From NCBI GenBank assembly GCA_903905585.1, contig CAIVHB010000038.1, forward strand, positions 1 to 36,626: 36,626 nt of DNA. Reading direction: 5' to 3'. A program made the position numbers and the translations under genes. Below the pieces are notes generated by a model that was given only the letters and a program-made list of their open reading frames with translations, had not been told where the DNA came from and searched no databases. The stretch is from an uncultured Ferrovum sp. GTDB lineage: Bacteria; Pseudomonadota; Gammaproteobacteria; Burkholderiales; Ferrovaceae. Shown here piece by piece: positions 1-7,645 of this stretch (positions are counted from its first letter, which is position 1; every line of letters starts with the position of its first letter).

Positions 1-322
1 CAGCCAAAGGAATGGTGCCATCTTCAACGCTGTCAGCAACAGCCATTGCAACGCCACGCTGTGCGGGGCCAAACATCTGAACAGCTTGCTTAGCGCCTTT
101 GATCGTGACTTTGTTGAACATCACGGTGTTGGGCTTAACAGGCAGGTTAGGTGCAACAACAGCTAGCAAGGAAGTGAAACCATCCTTGTTGTTGACCAAT
201 GCGTTGCAAAATGCTGACTCAGCGGCAGAACCGCGTGGGCCTAAGATCAAATCAATGTGAGCAACTTCGTTGCCATCACCGACTAAGGACTCACCAACCA
301 TTACATGATTAATCTTTGCCAT
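1..322 (-). CDS. fae: Formaldehyde-activating enzyme (Fae), 3' end cut by window edge
   Basis: Fae condenses formaldehyde with tetrahydromethanopterin (H4MPT) to methylene-H4MPT in the cytoplasm, the entry step of the H4MPT-linked oxidation pathway. The visible 107 residues match the N-terminal part of the family (about 170 aa) almost throughout: [54 protein letters not shown] and [10 protein letters not shown]. His22, the proposed catalytic residue in Methylobacterium Fae, is present. The ATG at 322 has a strong Shine-Dalgarno (AAGGAG) 8 nt upstream. A 140-nt gap separates it from the upstream cofactor genes, so it may have its own promoter, as expected for a very highly expressed enzyme. 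The C-terminus lies outside the window. Confidence 0.97.
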   Translation of the reverse strand, partial: MAKINHVMVGESLVGDGNEVAHIDLILGPRGSAAESAFCNALVNNKDGFTSLLAVVAPNLPVKPNTVMFNKVTIKGAKQAVQMFGPAQRGVAMAVADSVEDGTIPLA

Positions 323-383
323 GTTTCCATCTCCTTAACAGACATCTTTATTTAAACTTGTGGGGAGAGCCCACTTCTCTTTT

Positions 384-428
384 TCAACTGACCCCTTTCG
401 GGTTCCGCCAAAAATCTTAACTGATCCC
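384..428. repeat. Short direct repeat in the fae upstream gap
   Basis: AACTGACCC (386-394) and AACTGATCCC (419-428) recur 33 nt apart in the gap between the CitG-like gene and fae. Spaced repeats of this type can occur at insertion-sequence ends, but no transposase or second end is visible here. I cannot assign a function. Confidence 0.3.
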
Positions 429-462
429 AATTTAGGACAGCCAAAAATAGAAGGCTCGACGG

Positions 463-1335
463 CTAATGCCGCGCGCCATTATAACTGTTTGCATCCACTA
501 ATCGCATCATCAAAATGCTTGCTACCACTAAATCTGCGCTCGTTCCTGGATTAATTTTGTTCTGACGCCACTTCTGATGTATTTCAAGTAAATAGGGCCA
601 AAATTCTGCTGCGTTGCAACAACTTTCCCATTGCTCCAGTAAGAGGCGGGCTTCCTGCTGAATCGTCTGTGCGATATCGAGACCATGTTTGCGGGAAATG
701 TGAGTATCTGGTTGATTTGCAACGAAATTGAGGTAGCAGCGAGTAATTGCCCATAATTCTGCCTCGCCCCTTTCTCTTGATTGCATCAGCGTCTCAACGC
801 CTTTTCCTATCACACCTGCGAAGTTCTGAGCATATTCCTGACTAATCTGGTCCCAACTGGCTGCTAATTGCATGACTTCAAGAAGGGTATGACTGGGTTC
901 TGCATGCACGTCTTGATGTGTGCTTTCTCCCAATCCGCCTGGAGCCGCCAAACGAATGGCGCGATAGCAGGCGCGAGCGTCTTCCAAGGACAGTTCAGCT
1001 AACTCCATACATAAAGCTTCTTGCAAATTATCCAGACTCAACGCATCTGCAATGCGCTCAAGCGCACTTAAAATGGGAGCAAACAACAACACAATACCCA
1101 GATTAGTATTACAGGACACTGCACTTCGGGTGGCTTTGATTGAAAATTCTATGCGTTGACCTACTGAATACCCCGTTTCAGTCATCGGGAGTGCTATGGC
1201 CTGAGCGCTGCGAATAAAGTCCTCTGCATCCATGTCGTGCATGGGAAAACCAATACTGACGTTGCCGGGCTTAAAAGCACGAATATCCTGAACACAGGCA
1301 TCGATTACAGCAGCCTGTAAATAAGTGCGATCCAT
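463..1335 (-). CDS. CitG/MdcB-like protein (triphosphoribosyl-dephospho-CoA synthase family) of the H4MPT cluster
   Basis: The 290-residue product resembles the CitG/MdcB family, which makes the triphosphoribosyl-dephospho-CoA precursor of an acyl-carrier prosthetic group. Visible signatures are AFKPGNVS followed by HDMDAEDF near residues 22-40 and SCNTNLGIVLLFAPIL near 75-90. These correspond to the KPGLVD, H-DM and TNTG blocks of CitG. No citrate or malonate lyase genes are nearby. Homologues are known from methylotroph H4MPT gene islands, so a role in H4MPT or methanofuran synthesis is likely, but its reaction is not known to me. The ATG at 1335 overlaps the TGA of the upstream RimK-like gene by one base (TGATG), implying translational coupling. 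A TTG directly before it is a less likely start. Confidence 0.75.
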   Translation of the reverse strand: MDRTYLQAAVIDACVQDIRAFKPGNVSIGFPMHDMDAEDFIRSAQAIALPMTETGYSVGQRIEFSIKATRSAVSCNTNLGIVLLFAPILSALERIADALSLDNLQEALCMELAELSLEDARACYRAIRLAAPGGLGESTHQDVHAEPSHTLLEVMQLAASWDQISQEYAQNFAGVIGKGVETLMQSRERGEAELWAITRCYLNFVANQPDTHISRKHGLDIAQTIQQEARLLLEQWESCCNAAEFWPYLLEIHQKWRQNKINPGTSADLVVASILMMRLVDANSYNGARH

Positions 1336-2315
1336 CAATGCAGTGTCTCCTCTGAGGAACGATGTGCAGAGGGATAGAGTTGTGAAGCAAGTGGATGACG
1401 CAAAGTAGCGGCGGGCATCACGCGGCGATTCAAGAAATCAGCAATTAATCGATCAGCAATACGATGTGGGGTAACAGACTGCAAGCCATACCAAGCGGGC
1501 ACACTATTCACTTCAAGAATTTGAAGATGTCCGTCTTGGCCGCGAATCAAATCCACCCCGGCATAGTCCATTTCCAGAACTTCAACAGCGCGTTCAGCTA
1601 AGAGTTCAAGATCCCCGGAAGGCGTAAGCGCTTCGCAGCGCGCACCTTGGGCAACGTTATTGATCCAATCTTTGCCATAGCGCGCCATGGCGCAATCTAC
1701 CTTACCGCCAATGACAAATACTCTGAAATCGCAGCTGATTCCATTCCAACTCGGAATAAAACGCTGAAGATAAGCCACCCCTTTAAACACATCAAGATCA
1801 GGTAAAGCATCATGAGGATTCAGTTTAATGATGCCTTCACCTTGAGAACCAAAAAGAGGTTTGCACACCATGGTGTGACCAGAAGCCCATTCGCGTTGCA
1901 AAATTGCTTTGATCTCCTCTTGGGTTTCACACACCCAAGTAGGCGGGGTGGGTAAGCCTGCGCGGTGTAAAAGCAGGCTCGTCATGCCCTTATCTACGGT
2001 GCGTTCAATGGCCTTGGCGTCGTTGTAAACAGGGACGCCACTTTCGCGGAGGGCATGCAAGATATCGAGTCTTAGGATGACTTGCTCTAACGATCCTCCC
2101 GGCACACCTCGCACGAATACCCCATCAGGAAGTTCAGTTCCAAATTCCCCCAAATACAACCCTTCCGAATGGTCAAGATCAATGCGGCAATCTTGCAAAC
2201 GTAGATAGCGCGCATCCACCCCATAAGCCAACATGGACTTCAACAACTGACGTCCGTGCCAACCTGGGTCATCCGTGACCACAGCAATGCGAAGGGGGGC
2301 AGCGCTTAAATTCAA
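1335..2315 (-). CDS. RimK-like ATP-grasp alpha-L-glutamate ligase of the H4MPT cluster
   Basis: This 326-aa ATP-grasp ligase of the RimK type probably forms an amide bond to glutamate, plausibly on the side chain of H4MPT or methanofuran. It shows an N-terminal Rossmann-like segment (IAVVTDDPGWHG), a central ATP-binding glycine loop (CKPLFGSQGEGI) and a C-terminal metal/ATP block (YAGVDLI then LEVNSVPAWYGLQ). Archaeal MptN, a tetrahydromethanopterin:glutamate ligase, is a functional precedent, but the exact substrate here is inferred. The start is TTG at 2315, immediately after the TAA of mch (no spacing). GGGAAG lies a few bases upstream. A GTG eleven codons in is an alternative start. Confidence 0.8.
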   Translation of the reverse strand: MNLSAAPLRIAVVTDDPGWHGRQLLKSMLAYGVDARYLRLQDCRIDLDHSEGLYLGEFGTELPDGVFVRGVPGGSLEQVILRLDILHALRESGVPVYNDAKAIERTVDKGMTSLLLHRAGLPTPPTWVCETQEEIKAILQREWASGHTMVCKPLFGSQGEGIIKLNPHDALPDLDVFKGVAYLQRFIPSWNGISCDFRVFVIGGKVDCAMARYGKDWINNVAQGARCEALTPSGDLELLAERAVEVLEMDYAGVDLIRGQDGHLQILEVNSVPAWYGLQSVTPHRIADRLIADFLNRRVMPAATLRHPLASQLYPSAHRSSEETLH

Positions 2316-3335
2316 TTAGCTTCCCGTCCCAAAAGATTGGTAGAGCAAAGCTTCATTAATTTGACCACCCTGAAAACTGTTGCCGGTATCGAGATTGCTC
2401 ACGGTCACTGCAGCAGGGGCAAACAGCATGGGATCTATTTGATAGAAATCATATTGATAGTCTTTGAAGACTTGTCCAAAGGGTTTGCCGTAGTCGCTGG
2501 AATGAGAACTCGGCAGGCGCGTTGCCAAATCTAAGGCTGCTCCATCACTCCCTTTCACATACAACTGAATGACGCCGCCATACAGAATGGCGTCGTTGGT
2601 TCTGCCCATCCCCGTTAGGAAATCTACGCCAGGTGGGGGAAGGGGGGCCGTACCACGTCCATCGATGATGTGGCTCAGATCAAAGCCCAGTGCGTGGGCC
2701 TTGTGCATGGCAACTTCTAATACGCGGGCAACCACTTGCAGATTGCCAGCAAGACTGCGGGTGGGGGTCAGGATAAAGACCAATTGCTCGGGGTGAAGAT
2801 GGGTGTCATGCGCAACCTTTGCGATGACTTCTGCTGGGGGGTGGCGATCTACCTCGAGTACCAGTGTGGTTCTGTCGAGAGCCGTATCGGTATAACCTAG
2901 CTCTGCGAAGAGAGGTTCTTTGAGTGCGATGCTTCGCGCGGGGCCAGATCCCAATGCACGAAAAGCCCCTTTACCTTCCCCTGCGGATAAGCTCCAGCCT
3001 GCATATTGGCTGCCCAAGCAAGCAAGTATCGGCTCGAAACTTCCTACTGAAAGACTCAGTCGGCTGGGGCCTGAGCTGGGTTCGATATCGACTGTACCGA
3101 GCCCACCCATACAAATTTCGGCGATTAATCTGCCAGCTTCTAAACCACCGGGGACTTCGATCCCTGCGTCAACAATGACGGAACCTTCTGGTGAATGGCT
3201 GACTTTTACGCGCAGCAGGTTGGCTTCTTCGATCAAACTATCTACAAGCGAAGCAACGTGTTCTTGAATGCTGATAGGGTGATTGGCGTAGTGACCCGCG
3301 TGCGGCGGTGGGGTCGTGCTGTGTTCTTGGCGCAT
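2316..3335 (-). CDS. mch: Methenyltetrahydromethanopterin cyclohydrolase
   Basis: Mch hydrolyses methenyl-H4MPT to 5-formyl-H4MPT, the step between MtdB and the Fhc complex. Family signatures are clear: VDAGIEVPGGLEAGRLIAEICMGG, AGWSLSAGEGKGAFRALGSGPARS, a block ending PLPPPGVDFLTGMGRTNDAILYGG, and SSDYGKPFGQVF. From the ATG at 3335 the protein is 339 aa, close to the usual 320-330. A TTG at 3446 would add 37 residues unlike the family. The ATG is preceded by AAAGGGA about 10 nt upstream. That choice leaves about 150 nt between this gene and the upstream ATP-grasp gene. The stop codon abuts the start of the RimK-like gene. Confidence 0.95.
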   Translation of the reverse strand: MRQEHSTTPPPHAGHYANHPISIQEHVASLVDSLIEEANLLRVKVSHSPEGSVIVDAGIEVPGGLEAGRLIAEICMGGLGTVDIEPSSGPSRLSLSVGSFEPILACLGSQYAGWSLSAGEGKGAFRALGSGPARSIALKEPLFAELGYTDTALDRTTLVLEVDRHPPAEVIAKVAHDTHLHPEQLVFILTPTRSLAGNLQVVARVLEVAMHKAHALGFDLSHIIDGRGTAPLPPPGVDFLTGMGRTNDAILYGGVIQLYVKGSDGAALDLATRLPSSHSSDYGKPFGQVFKDYQYDFYQIDPMLFAPAAVTVSNLDTGNSFQGGQINEALLYQSFGTGS

Positions 3336-3485
3336 TCTATATTTTCCCTTTGTATCGAGCGACCAAACTATATTCAGACACCATCCGTATTCAATGGCAT
3401 CACTGTTTATTCGGACTCTAGTTTCATCAAAATCCTGGCCACTCAATATTCACGATGAATATCTCGTTCAGGCCTTTTTCCGGGC

Positions 3486-4727
3486 TCAAAGGGAAGAGAG
3501 CAGATCCACTCCAGCCACGGGGTTCAGGCATTCCCGCAGAGCATTCATGTGTGCTCTGAGCTTTCCTAGACCCCCATCTTCAGCTACGACACTGCATATC
3601 GGCTCCCCCGCTTCAAACGTGCGGGGCAATATGGGCAAGTCGTGACAGCTTGAGGGGAATCGGAAATCGGCTGGAATCGACAACAGCTCAATAGCATAAA
3701 CGATTGCCATCCCTCTGTTCAAGAGATTGTGATGATCAAACATAGATCTACTGATGTCATCAACACTAGGAAGAGTCTGTTCGGTCACCCCAGAGACATT
3801 TGAATTGAGATGTCGTGAGAAGCGATGCGTGGGCATATTGCTTGAACAATAAGAGAGGTGTGCTTCGAATAACTGCGCAAGAAGAGCGTTGGGGTAAAGA
3901 CTAAGACTGGCGGGTGGGCGAGGGTTAATTTCTAGAATCCACAATTCTTTGCCATCCCAGATGGCATCGAGGCCATTGAGTCCCATCAAGCCAAAATGTT
4001 GTGAAAGTTGCGTACAAGCGCGGGTAAGCAGAGCGATCGCACGCTCTGGGATATCTGCTGCAACGACCAAACCACCAAAGCGATAGGGGCAATCGGATCC
4101 GGGTGCAAGATACTGGCGATGGCAAGAAAGCACATGCGTGATCGCTGGACCGCTTAAAAATAATACGGAGAGCGCATCTCCTTCCATGTGCTCCTGAGCA
4201 TAATAGGGTGCTTGAAGTTGTATGGCTTCTTCATGCGTGACAGCATGAATATGTGTTCCGCCCGAACCACCTATCGTTTTTTTGAGCCATTGTTGAGGTG
4301 GGTTTTGATTCAGGGGGGGTAAGGGCAAGATCTTGGGGGTAGCGAAACCTTGTCCTTGGCAGATGCGGGCAAACTCCCATGGGTCTTTTACGCGCTGAAC
4401 GCTTTGGGCGCTATTGCCCAGATACGTGTCGAGGGAATCCAGATACTCAAGCGTATCTGGAGATGCCTCAAATCCTGCAGTGCTCAATACCCAACCCGAA
4501 GGATTGAGTCCTTTCCATTCTTGAATAAGCGGAATCAGTGCACGATGTGCGGGAAGATAGGGCGCATCCGGTACCGGTGTTACAACCTTGATATGCCGTG
4601 CTGCCTGCCGGGTGTCTGCATCACCAAAGCAGTCAAACACATCAATCGTGTATCCCGCCCTGCTCAGAGCCTGTGCTGCGATTCGGCCACTGCTTCCGAC
4701 CACTAAGATCGGCGCAGCAGCGCGCAT
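3486..4727 (-). CDS. ATP-grasp protein of the H4MPT cluster (OrfY-like)
   Basis: From the ATG at 4727 this is a 413-aa ATP-grasp protein. It has an N-terminal nucleotide-binding-like segment (PILVVGSSGRIAAQAL), a mid-protein ATP-binding stretch (WLKKTIGGSGGTHI then YYAQEHMEGDALSVLFL) and a C-terminal metal-ligand block (GLNGLDAIW then LWILEINPRPPASL). Related proteins (OrfY; archaeal MfnD-like ligases) occur in H4MPT or methanofuran clusters and are thought to join amino-acid-like units, for example tyramine and glutamate in methanofuran. The substrate here is not shown. Upstream in-frame starts (ATG 4784, TTG 4796) would overlap the end of mtdB by 40-50 nt and encode residues that are merely the out-of-frame copy of mtdB. 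The start is therefore placed just after mtdB, although no strong ribosome site is visible. Confidence 0.75.
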   Translation of the reverse strand: MRAAAPILVVGSSGRIAAQALSRAGYTIDVFDCFGDADTRQAARHIKVVTPVPDAPYLPAHRALIPLIQEWKGLNPSGWVLSTAGFEASPDTLEYLDSLDTYLGNSAQSVQRVKDPWEFARICQGQGFATPKILPLPPLNQNPPQQWLKKTIGGSGGTHIHAVTHEEAIQLQAPYYAQEHMEGDALSVLFLSGPAITHVLSCHRQYLAPGSDCPYRFGGLVVAADIPERAIALLTRACTQLSQHFGLMGLNGLDAIWDGKELWILEINPRPPASLSLYPNALLAQLFEAHLSYCSSNMPTHRFSRHLNSNVSGVTEQTLPSVDDISRSMFDHHNLLNRGMAIVYAIELLSIPADFRFPSSCHDLPILPRTFEAGEPICSVVAEDGGLGKLRAHMNALRECLNPVAGVDLLSSL

Positions 4728-4743
4728 CAAGGATGTGATGGCT

Positions 4744-5652
4744 TCAGAGCCCAGCCACACGCTCCCGAGCAAACTGGAAGGCATCACGGAAATCAAGATA
4801 AACAGGCTTGTCTGTACTTAACATGCGCTCAAACATGCCATGCATGACTTGATACTTAATGTTTCCGACTGCAAGAGGGCCAATCCCTACCGCATGGCCA
4901 GAACCCGAAGGCAGCGGTGCGCCTTGGTCGGTTAATGCAATGCCTGCAATCCCTGCGGGCGGAACGGCATTGAGATCTGCCGCTACTTTAAGATGCTTGC
5001 AACCTTCTAGTTGTTTGGATGAGGCAACTTGTACGCCGGCTTTTGCTGCACCCAAAACAATTTCCGCGCTTTCTAATAGTTCTTGGATTTTTGAAACATC
5101 ACTCATATCAGCGGGTTCAGTCGTCGCGCCGTAATGGGCGTTAATGGTTTCTGCGGCAATGCGGGCTCTTGCTAGGCCAGCATGAGAAGCGACGCGCACC
5201 CGCGCCCCAGCCGTTGAAGCTAAAACGGCAGCGGCAGACCCCACCGGGCCTGTGCCGCCCAGCAACACTACCTCACGACCTTCTAATTCCTGATTGAAAT
5301 GCTTACGCAGTTGGTGTTCTACAGAGGCCACCATAGCGGCTGCAGTAGTGAATGCACCAGATGGGTCGGCGAAGACGCTCACTTCAAATGGAGGCACCAT
5401 GGCGCGTTTCACCATATCCATCATGTCATAGGCGATCCCGATATCTCTGCCACCTAAGAAAATACCGGTACGTTTCACCCCAGTTGGACCGCGTGAAAAA
5501 ATGGCATCTTGCGTGTAGCCCGTGACCTGATCCAGTGTGATGTGGGTGTAGGGAGTGACGACTTGAAACCCCGCGTCATAGGCCATGTTTACGTCGAAAG
5601 GGCTGACGTTAGGGCTAGGGGTTAACATGTGCAAGATATATAGTTTTTCCAT
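4744..5652 (-). CDS. mtdB: NAD(P)-dependent methylenetetrahydromethanopterin dehydrogenase
   Basis: MtdB oxidises methylene-H4MPT (from Fae) to methenyl-H4MPT with NAD or NADP. The 302-aa product follows the MtdB pattern closely. The N-terminus is LYILHMLTPSPNVSPFDVNM, followed by TQDAIFSRGPTGVKRTGIF, GGRDIGIAYDMMD and FADPSGAFTTAAAMVA. The dinucleotide-binding loop is VVLLGGTGPVGSAAAVLA at about residues 128-145. Later blocks are AADLNAVPPAGIAGI, GIGPLAVGNIKYQ and YLDFRDAFQFA. The SPFDVNMA start and the DLNAVPPAGIAG block fit MtdB better than MtdA. It lies 37 nt after beta-RFAP synthase and 16 nt before the ATP-grasp gene, so co-transcription is likely. Confidence 0.95.
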   Translation of the reverse strand: MEKLYILHMLTPSPNVSPFDVNMAYDAGFQVVTPYTHITLDQVTGYTQDAIFSRGPTGVKRTGIFLGGRDIGIAYDMMDMVKRAMVPPFEVSVFADPSGAFTTAAAMVASVEHQLRKHFNQELEGREVVLLGGTGPVGSAAAVLASTAGARVRVASHAGLARARIAAETINAHYGATTEPADMSDVSKIQELLESAEIVLGAAKAGVQVASSKQLEGCKHLKVAADLNAVPPAGIAGIALTDQGAPLPSGSGHAVGIGPLAVGNIKYQVMHGMFERMLSTDKPVYLDFRDAFQFARERVAGL

Positions 5653-5689
5653 GAACGTGGCTCAGGTAGTTTAAAAATGATTGAATAGC

Positions 5690-6724
5690 TTAAGGCTTTT
5701 GTTCAGGCGCATACCATTGTGCACCTTGATGATTGGCTTCGGTCACTTCCACGCGAAGCCCTGAAAGGCCTAATTCGTTTGTGCGCGCCGCCCATTCATG
5801 GGCGGTATGTTCATCGGGTGCAATGACAAAACCAGTAGGCCCCCAAGAACTTTGTCCTCTGCATTGGGCACCGATTGATCCCAAGTAATCGAGCGCTTGA
5901 GATACCTTGTGACTGGTAAATCTTCCCCCTTGTGCGGGGGCAAAATGATCGCCAACGGTTTCTTGTAATTCAGTAATTGCGCTGCCAAATGGCGCTAGAT
6001 CGGCCTCTGCAATAGCGGGTAAAGCGCGCATTAAGGTGATATGACACAGCCTAGCAGCCAGTGGCTCAGGGAAAACCGGAAGTCGTTTGAAGGCTTCTGT
6101 CTCAGCGCTTCCATGTAATCCTTGATGACTGGGGTCAAGGAGAAGTAATAAGCGCCAATCTTTTGGAAAGGTTATGCGTGCAAGCACTGGAGGAGGCTGA
6201 TCGTTTGGCCCTCTGCCACCATCTAATATAAATCCACCCGATTCAAATGCGCCGATACCAATTCCTGAGCGATTACCACGATCTAGTGCTGTTGCTAACT
6301 CGCGAGCAGAAAGCGGGGTGCCATGAAGGTGCGAAACCAAGCTACCCACTGCAAGAGCAAGCTGTGTTCCCGAGCCTAATCCTGAGTGGCCGGGAATGGC
6401 GCGCAGTATATTGATTTCAACGTGATGTTTGAAATCATAAAGACATTCCAGTTGACCAAGTAGCTTTTCAACACGCGCACTATCAGGGCCCGTGACTGTG
6501 CGTTCTTTTGCAAGACGACCTTCTATTTGTAAAGAAGGGCTCGCCAGGCTGACACCCACAGAGCCAAAGCGTCGACCCAGATGCCCGCCCATATCCAGAA
6601 ACCCCAAATGCAATCGAGCGGGTGCAATCAGGCCTAATTGAATACCCTGTTCGAGATCAGTCTTTGCATTCTTTAAGGAATGCAAAGAGGACTGATTAGA
6701 AGCGGCATGGGCAATAGAATTCAT
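5690..6724 (-). CDS. Beta-ribofuranosylaminobenzene 5'-phosphate (beta-RFAP) synthase
   Basis: Beta-RFAP synthase joins 4-hydroxybenzoate or 4-aminobenzoate to phosphoribosyl pyrophosphate, the committed step of methanopterin synthesis. The 344-aa protein has the GHMP-kinase-like fold signatures of this family: PARLHLGFLDMGG near residue 35, RFGSVGVSLASP, and the glycine-rich loop AIPGHSGLGSGTQLALAVG near 110-128. C-terminal GQSSWGPTGFVI is also typical. In Methylobacterium it was described as Orf4; archaeal MptG is the counterpart. It begins 17 nt after the second exbD gene, so the TonB-energising genes and this cofactor gene appear to share a transcript. The upstream ribosome site is weak. 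Confidence 0.93.
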   Translation of the reverse strand: MNSIAHAASNQSSLHSLKNAKTDLEQGIQLGLIAPARLHLGFLDMGGHLGRRFGSVGVSLASPSLQIEGRLAKERTVTGPDSARVEKLLGQLECLYDFKHHVEINILRAIPGHSGLGSGTQLALAVGSLVSHLHGTPLSARELATALDRGNRSGIGIGAFESGGFILDGGRGPNDQPPPVLARITFPKDWRLLLLLDPSHQGLHGSAETEAFKRLPVFPEPLAARLCHITLMRALPAIAEADLAPFGSAITELQETVGDHFAPAQGGRFTSHKVSQALDYLGSIGAQCRGQSSWGPTGFVIAPDEHTAHEWAARTNELGLSGLRVEVTEANHQGAQWYAPEQKP

Positions 6725-6741
6725 AGGATCATATTGGCTGT

Positions 6742-7170
6742 TTAGCGTGTTGCATCTAAAAACTGTTCATGACCGGTGAGACCAATTTTATTCACCCCGA
6801 TTCTTTGCGCCGCTGAAAGTACGCGCGCCACATGATCATAGGTCACCTCTTTATTCGGCCTTAGATGCACTTCATCTTGATCTGATTGTTGAGCAATGGC
6901 TTGAAACTGAGTCTCAACTGCGGATTCGTCCTGTAACCATTGCCCGTTCCAAAATACCTTGCCTTGCGCATCAATATCTAAATTAATCACAACGGGTTCA
7001 TGTTGCACAGGCGGAACACCTTTCGGCATATTGAGCTTCACAGCATGGGTCTGAATGGGGATCGTAATAATCAGCATCACCAACAGGACTAGCATGACAT
7101 CAATAAGCGGAGTGGTATTGATTTCCATCAACACTTCATCTTCTTTATGAGCACCCACATTCATTGCCAT
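6742..7170 (-). CDS. exbD: ExbD/TolR-family proton-channel subunit (second copy)
   Basis: This 142-aa inner-membrane protein partners ExbB and TonB to convert proton-motive force into outer-membrane transport. A short cytoplasmic N-terminus (residues 1-20) leads into INTTPLIDVMLVLLVMLIIT, which holds the conserved Asp of the proton path. A periplasmic domain follows, ending VNKIGLTGHE. The start at 7170 has an excellent AAGGAG site. It lies 10 nt after the other exbD gene. The two copies differ throughout the periplasmic domain, so this is an established pair and not a recent tandem duplication. ExbBDD sets are known in other bacteria, including Xanthomonas. Confidence 0.93.
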   Translation of the reverse strand: MAMNVGAHKEDEVLMEINTTPLIDVMLVLLVMLIITIPIQTHAVKLNMPKGVPPVQHEPVVINLDIDAQGKVFWNGQWLQDESAVETQFQAIAQQSDQDEVHLRPNKEVTYDHVARVLSAAQRIGVNKIGLTGHEQFLDATR

Positions 7171-7180
7171 GATTGACTCC

Positions 7181-7633
7181 TTAAGGGCTGGAACGAGCAG
7201 GTGGTTCGGTGATGAAGCCCACTTTAGTAATGCCTGCTTGTTGGCAAGCCACGACCACTTTGCCTACAGCCTCATAACGCGTTTTTTGGTCACCACGAAT
7301 ATGTACTTCGGGCTGAGGTTGTTTGACCGACTCAACTTTTAGTTTTTCTACTAGATCACGATGCGAAGTGATCGGTGTTTGGTTCCAAAAAACATCTCCG
7401 TTTACGGTGACAGACAATAAAATATTATCTGGTTTAGTGACCGTAGGCGTGATGATCTCGTTAGGAAGTTTGACCGGAACAGTGTGTGTGACCACTGGAA
7501 TGGTGATCAGAAAAATGATCAGTAAGACTAGCATCACGTCGACGAGCGGCGTGGTATTGATGGTACTCAATACCTCGTCTTCGTCCTGCTGACTTTGATC
7601 GTTCAGGCTACGTGGGCCAATAGAGAGAGACAT
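7181..7633 (-). CDS. exbD: ExbD/TolR-family proton-channel subunit (first copy)
   Basis: This 150-aa ExbD-type protein has one transmembrane helix at about residues 26-48 containing INTTPLVDVMLVLLIIFLIT with the conserved Asp. The periplasmic domain is of the TolR/ExbD type (PNEIITPTV, then VFWNQTPI, EVHIRGDQKTRYEAVG). It starts at ATG 7633, 12 nt after exbB, with an AAGG-containing ribosome site. It is adjacent to exbB, as canonical exbD genes are. It should form part of the ExbB-ExbD motor for the TonB encoded at the head of the operon, with the second ExbD either alternating or forming a mixed complex. Confidence 0.93.
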   Translation of the reverse strand: MSLSIGPRSLNDQSQQDEDEVLSTINTTPLVDVMLVLLIIFLITIPVVTHTVPVKLPNEIITPTVTKPDNILLSVTVNGDVFWNQTPITSHRDLVEKLKVESVKQPQPEVHIRGDQKTRYEAVGKVVVACQQAGITKVGFITEPPARSSP

Positions 7634-7645
7634 GCCTTACCTTAT

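Noticed and set aside
2920..3267. Plus-strand ORF of 115 codons opposite mch
   Set aside because: The minus frame is a highly conserved enzyme; the plus frame shows no family pattern.
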